From Rhizobiaceae bacterium (GTDB lineage: Bacteria; Pseudomonadota; Alphaproteobacteria; Rhizobiales; Rhizobiaceae): DNA of 8,609 bases. Positions 6,344 to 8,609 of the stretch are shown piece after piece. Within the stretch, counting starts at the first letter, position 1; the number at the start of each line of letters is the position of its first letter. The stretch is taken from the NCBI GenBank assembly GCA_014380965.1, contig JACMIV010000339.1:1-8609 (forward strand), written 5' to 3'. Both the position numbers and the translations under genes were made by a program. The notes beneath the pieces are model-generated. The model worked only from the letters and a program-made list of their open reading frames with translations, did no database searches and was not told the DNA's origin.

Positions 6344-6966
6344 ACCTCGCCTTGATCCGCTGGATGCTATGGGGTCTCGTCGCCGGGGTGTCCGTGTTGC
6401 TCGCCGTCGCCCTGACCGGCGTCGTCGACCTGCGCTCGGGGACGAGGGCCGCCGGGACGATGACCGCGAGTCCTGCGCCGATCGGCGGCGAGTTCACGCT
6501 CGTCGACGAGGACGGCACCACGCGGACATGGTCGTCCTTTCGGGATAAGCCCGTCACCGTCTTCTTCGGGTTCACGAACTGCCCCGACATCTGTCCCACG
6601 ACGCTAGCCGAGCTGACACTTCTCCTTCAGGGGATGGGCCCGAGGGGCGACGACCTCTCCGTCCTCCTCGTCAGCGGCGACCCGAAGCGCGACACGCCCG
6701 CGGTGCTGAAGGAGTACCTCGCGTCGTTCGATCCTCGCATCACGGCACTCACCGGGCCGGAAGCCGAGATCGACGCCGCCTTCTCCGCCTTCAAGGCGTA
6801 TCGAAAGATCGTGCCGCTGGAGGGCGAGGACTACACCGTCGATCACTCGGCCGGCGTCTATCTCTACGACCGCGACGGGGACTTCGCGGGGACGCTCGAC
6901 ATGCACGAACCGCAGGAGGTGCGGGTCGCCAAGCTTGAGCGCTTACTCTCTGAGCAAGGGGGTTAG
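6340..6966 (+). CDS. SCO1/SenC/PrrC-family copper-binding thioredoxin-like protein
   Basis: This is a 208-residue protein with one N-terminal membrane anchor (about 8-28) and a periplasmic thioredoxin-like domain. Copper-binding and redox residues are in the CPDIC motif (Cys81, Cys85) after VTVFFGFTN, with the conserved distal His169 in YTVDHSAGVYL. The DPKRDTP segment (114-120) corresponds to the usual SVDPERDTP element, but Gly113 replaces the usual Val. SCO proteins help insert copper into cytochrome c oxidase CuA and can act as thiol reductants. The GTG start at 6340 overlaps the chaperone stop (GTGA), so translation is probably coupled. It is the last gene of the run and ends in tandem stops (TAG TAG, 6964-6969). 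Only a weak hairpin (AGTAG/CTACT, 6965-6982) follows and no clear terminator is visible. Confidence 0.93.
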   Translation: MNLALIRWMLWGLVAGVSVLLAVALTGVVDLRSGTRAAGTMTASPAPIGGEFTLVDEDGTTRTWSSFRDKPVTVFFGFTNCPDICPTTLAELTLLLQGMGPRGDDLSVLLVSGDPKRDTPAVLKEYLASFDPRITALTGPEAEIDAAFSAFKAYRKIVPLEGEDYTVDHSAGVYLYDRDGDFAGTLDMHEPQEVRVAKLERLLSEQGG

Positions 6967-7054
6967 TAGACTTGATCCTACTCTACGTCTGGGCACCCCG
7001 CCGGACTTACGCTGGGTATCCGGGTAGGCCAACTCAATCCTCAACGCCGCCGGT
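6967..7054. other. Short convergent intergenic gap
   Basis: This 88-bp gap lies between the SCO stop and the ynfA-like stop on the opposite strand. It holds only weak inverted repeats (AGTAG/CTACT around 6965-6982 and CCGGA/TCCGG at 7001-7005 and 7019-7023). None has a T-tract, so no intrinsic terminator is called. Confidence 0.4.
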
Positions 7055-7378
7055 TCACGTCGGGCGGGGTCCGAAGAGGATGATGGCAGCGCCAGCGAGA
7101 CAGACGGCGGCACCGATAAGGTCCCATCTGTCGGGTCTTGCGCCTTCGACGGTCCAGAGCCAGGCGATCGACGCCGCGATGTAGACGCCGCCATAGGCGG
7201 CTTAGGCACGCCCCGCGGCCTCGCTCTCCACCAGCGTCAGAACATAGGCGAAGGCGGTGAGCGCAAGCATCTCCGGCGCGAGCCAGAGGGCGGGCATGCC
7301 GAGCCGGAGCCATGATCAAAACGAGAAGCATCAGGCGATTTCGGCGAGCGCGGCGCCGACATAGACGAGAACGGTCAC
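7055..7378 (-). pseudogene. ynfA: YnfA-family (UPF0060) small membrane protein gene with three in-frame nonsense codons
   Basis: Read through, the frame gives a full-length YnfA-like protein of 107 residues: [75 protein letters not shown] and [20 protein letters not shown], ending ILFGPRPT. The family is a four-helix inner-membrane protein related in topology to small multidrug transporters. Three codons are stops: TGA at codon 16 (7331-7333, normally Gly), TGA at codon 21 (7316-7318, normally Trp) and TAA at codon 59 (7202-7204, normally Tyr). No frameshift is present. The start is GTG 7378, overlapping the methyltransferase stop by 4 nt (GTGA), so it was once part of that operon. It is most likely a recently inactivated gene. 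Confidence 0.88.
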
Positions 7379-7971
7379 GCCTGCACGTCGAACGTCGCGC
7401 CGTAGTGGTAGGGCGGCAGTTCGACGGACCGCCAGAGTTTGAAGCCTGCGGGCTCGACGACGGTGCGGAGCATTGCGGGCGACATCCGCATCTCCGTCCT
7501 CGGGCCGCGCAACTGCCCGAGGACGGGCGTCTCTTCGCGCGGATGGGCATGCCAGTTGACGACACCGAACAGCCCTCCGGGCGCGAGGACCCCGCGGATC
7601 GCGGCGAGAAGGGTCGGCTGGTCCGGCGCCCCGTGGAACGTGTTCGCCATCAGCACGAGATCGACCTTCCCCGGAAGGTGCCGGGCGACGTCCGCCGCGT
7701 CCGCTTCGATCCATCCGGCCACGTCGGCACCGTGACGGGCGACCTCGGCCCGGGCGGCATCGAGCATCGCGGGATCGATGTCGAGTGCATGGACCCGGCC
7801 GCCGACGAGCCTTGCGAGCGGCGCGGTGAAGAGCCCGTCGCCGCAGCAGAGGTCGAGGACGGTCATGTCCGGGCGGATGCCGATGGCGGAGAGGACGGCG
7901 GCAGGGTCCGGCCATAGCACCGACCACCAGTCGCGGTCCGGCATCGAGGTGCCGGGAAAGACGGTCGTCAT
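7375..7971 (-). CDS. Class I SAM-dependent methyltransferase
   Basis: This is a 198-residue soluble protein with the Rossmann methyltransferase fold. Motif I is VLDLCCGDG (38-46). The acidic residue for the SAM ribose is in ALDIDPAML (62-70, Asp64 or Asp66). EADAAD (89-94) fits the adenine-contact loop. VDLVLMANTFHG (103-114) and VLAPGGLFGVVNW (128-140) fit the later core strands. The methyl acceptor cannot be predicted. The start ATG 7971 has an excellent ribosome-binding site (AAAGGAG, 5-6 nt spacing). It lies between yqaA-like (upstream, 99 bp gap) and the broken ynfA (downstream, 4-nt overlap), all on the minus strand. The protein appears intact. Its pairing with membrane and His-rich genes hints at metal or metalloid handling, but that is inference. 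Confidence 0.88.
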   Translation of the reverse strand: MTTVFPGTSMPDRDWWSVLWPDPAAVLSAIGIRPDMTVLDLCCGDGLFTAPLARLVGGRVHALDIDPAMLDAARAEVARHGADVAGWIEADAADVARHLPGKVDLVLMANTFHGAPDQPTLLAAIRGVLAPGGLFGVVNWHAHPREETPVLGQLRGPRTEMRMSPAMLRTVVEPAGFKLWRSVELPPYHYGATFDVQA

Positions 7972-8070
7972 GGCAATCTCCTTTGCCTCTCATCGCCTAA
8001 CGGATCGAGCAGGCTGCCTCCTGCGCCCTATACACGGCCGATCAAAGGAACATGACCGCAAGCATCAGCC

Positions 8071-8508
8071 TCAATTCCACGCCAGCGCCCCGCCCGCGAC
8101 GACAAGGTATCGCCCGAGCTTGCCGATGCCGACGAGGATCGTGAACGGCACCAGATGCACCCGCAGCATTCCGGCGATGACGGTCAGCGCGTCGCCCGCG
8201 ATCGGCGCCCAGGCGAGCAGCAGGGTCCAGAGGCCGTAACGCCGGAAGAAGCCAGAGAAACGGTCGATCTGCGTTGCCGGAACCGGGAACCAGCGTCGAT
8301 CCCGGTAGTGCGCGAGGAAGCGCCCGCAGGCCCAATTGGCGACCGAGCCGAGCGTGTTGCCGAGGGTCGCGGCCGCGATGACGATCCACGGGTCGCCCGT
8401 GTCGCCGATCAAGAGGGCGATCAGCAGCACCTCAGATGCGCCGGGAAGGACGGTGGCGGCGAGGAAGGCCGACCAGAACATCCCGGCATAGGCCGCGACG
8501 TCACCCAC
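8071..8508 (-). CDS. YqaA family (DedA/VTT-type) membrane protein
   Basis: This is a 145-residue multi-pass membrane protein resembling YqaA, a short relative of the DedA (SNARE-associated/VTT) family. Features are an N-terminal hydrophobic segment, AAYAGMFWSAFLAATVLPGASE (5-26), the Gly-rich signature GNTLGSVANWACGR (50-63), an amphipathic region with FFRRYGLWTLLLAWAPIAGD (87-106), and a final hydrophobic segment from about 117. DedA-type proteins are linked to lipid transport and membrane homeostasis; the role of YqaA members is unclear. The start chosen is GTG 8508. It overlaps the stop of the upstream His-rich frame by 8 nt, which suggests coupling, and it precedes the first hydrophobic segment correctly. 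No strong independent ribosome-binding site is visible. Confidence 0.85.
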   Translation of the reverse strand: MGDVAAYAGMFWSAFLAATVLPGASEVLLIALLIGDTGDPWIVIAAATLGNTLGSVANWACGRFLAHYRDRRWFPVPATQIDRFSGFFRRYGLWTLLLAWAPIAGDALTVIAGMLRVHLVPFTILVGIGKLGRYLVVAGGALAWN

Positions 8509-8609
8509 CTGCGGTGCCCGTCGGCCAAGTCGCGTGGTGGTCGTCGATCACGAACGCATGACGGTGGCGGATCGGCTGGTGGCGATGCGGATGACGGTGG
8601 GGCTCCGGC
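8501..8609 (-). CDS. C-terminus of a His-rich, probably metal-binding protein (partial)
   Basis: Thirty-five codons before a TGA at 8501-8503 read PEPHRHPHRHQPIRHRH, then AFVIDDHHATW and a short PTGTAGG tail. Eight of the first 25 residues are His, in HxHxxHxH and HH patterns that suggest metal binding. The other two minus-strand frames give low-complexity Ala/Pro-rich or early-terminating sequence. The stop overlaps the yqaA-like start by 8 nt, as expected within an operon. The N-terminal part is outside the window, so family and length are unknown. It could be a stand-alone His-rich chaperone or the tail of a transporter. A short GC-rich frame could look His-rich by chance because CAC and CAT are common on this strand. 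Confidence 0.55.
   Translation of the reverse strand, partial: PEPHRHPHRHQPIRHRHAFVIDDHHATWPTGTAGG

Noticed and set aside
6965..7023. Intrinsic terminator after the SCO gene
   Set aside because: Only 5-bp stems with long loops and no following T-run.
7202..7333. Stop-codon recoding or selenocysteine in ynfA
   Set aside because: One of the three stops is TAA, the replaced residues differ (Gly, Trp, Tyr), and other genes here use TGA as a normal stop.
7972..8070. Small gene or promoter between yqaA-like and the methyltransferase
   Set aside because: The only start-stop frame noticed encodes seven residues and lacks support. A TATAGG near 8030 has no acceptable -35 partner.

Overview
The window is GC-rich DNA, probably from an alphaproteobacterium and most likely a member of the Hyphomicrobiales. 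The protein sequences have that character, and a decayed gene resembles DUF1849/EipB, a family known from that class. Replicon type cannot be decided. No tRNA, rRNA, CRISPR array, transposase or integrase was seen.

Layout. (1) 1-1252, minus strand: the N-terminal 417 codons of a type VI secretion spike protein, VgrG, cut by the left edge, with a plausible promoter and two small palindromes upstream. (2) 1486-2040, minus strand: a decay zone where the frameshifted front half of an eipB-like gene abuts the last third of a dsbA-like gene. (3) 2048-6966: a metal-homeostasis cluster. A MerR-family regulator (minus) is divergent from five tightly packed plus-strand genes. These encode a Zn/Cd/Pb-type P1B ATPase, a membrane isoprenylcysteine-methyltransferase-like protein, a secreted DUF411 protein, a secreted PCu(A)C copper chaperone and a membrane-anchored SCO protein. 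Three of the four junctions overlap (TGATG, ATGA, GTGA). The shared intergenic gap carries a MerR-type dyad. (4) 7055-8609, minus strand: a second compact run. It reads from the right edge as a His-rich protein tail, a YqaA/DedA-like membrane protein, a SAM-dependent methyltransferase, and a ynfA gene that keeps its frame over 108 codons but contains three stop codons.

How it works together (inference). The MerR protein probably senses a metal and switches on the divergent operon. The ATPase would export divalent soft metal ions from the cytoplasm. The three exported proteins downstream belong to families that bind copper in the periplasm and deliver it to cytochrome oxidase. The operon therefore combines a Zn/Cd/Pb exporter with copper-handling proteins. 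The right-hand run also has a metal flavour because of its His-rich tail.

I do not see a clearly new system. The best leads are the mixed-metal operon, the triple-nonsense ynfA, the eipB/dsbA chimeric remnant, and the His-rich gene overlapping yqaA.
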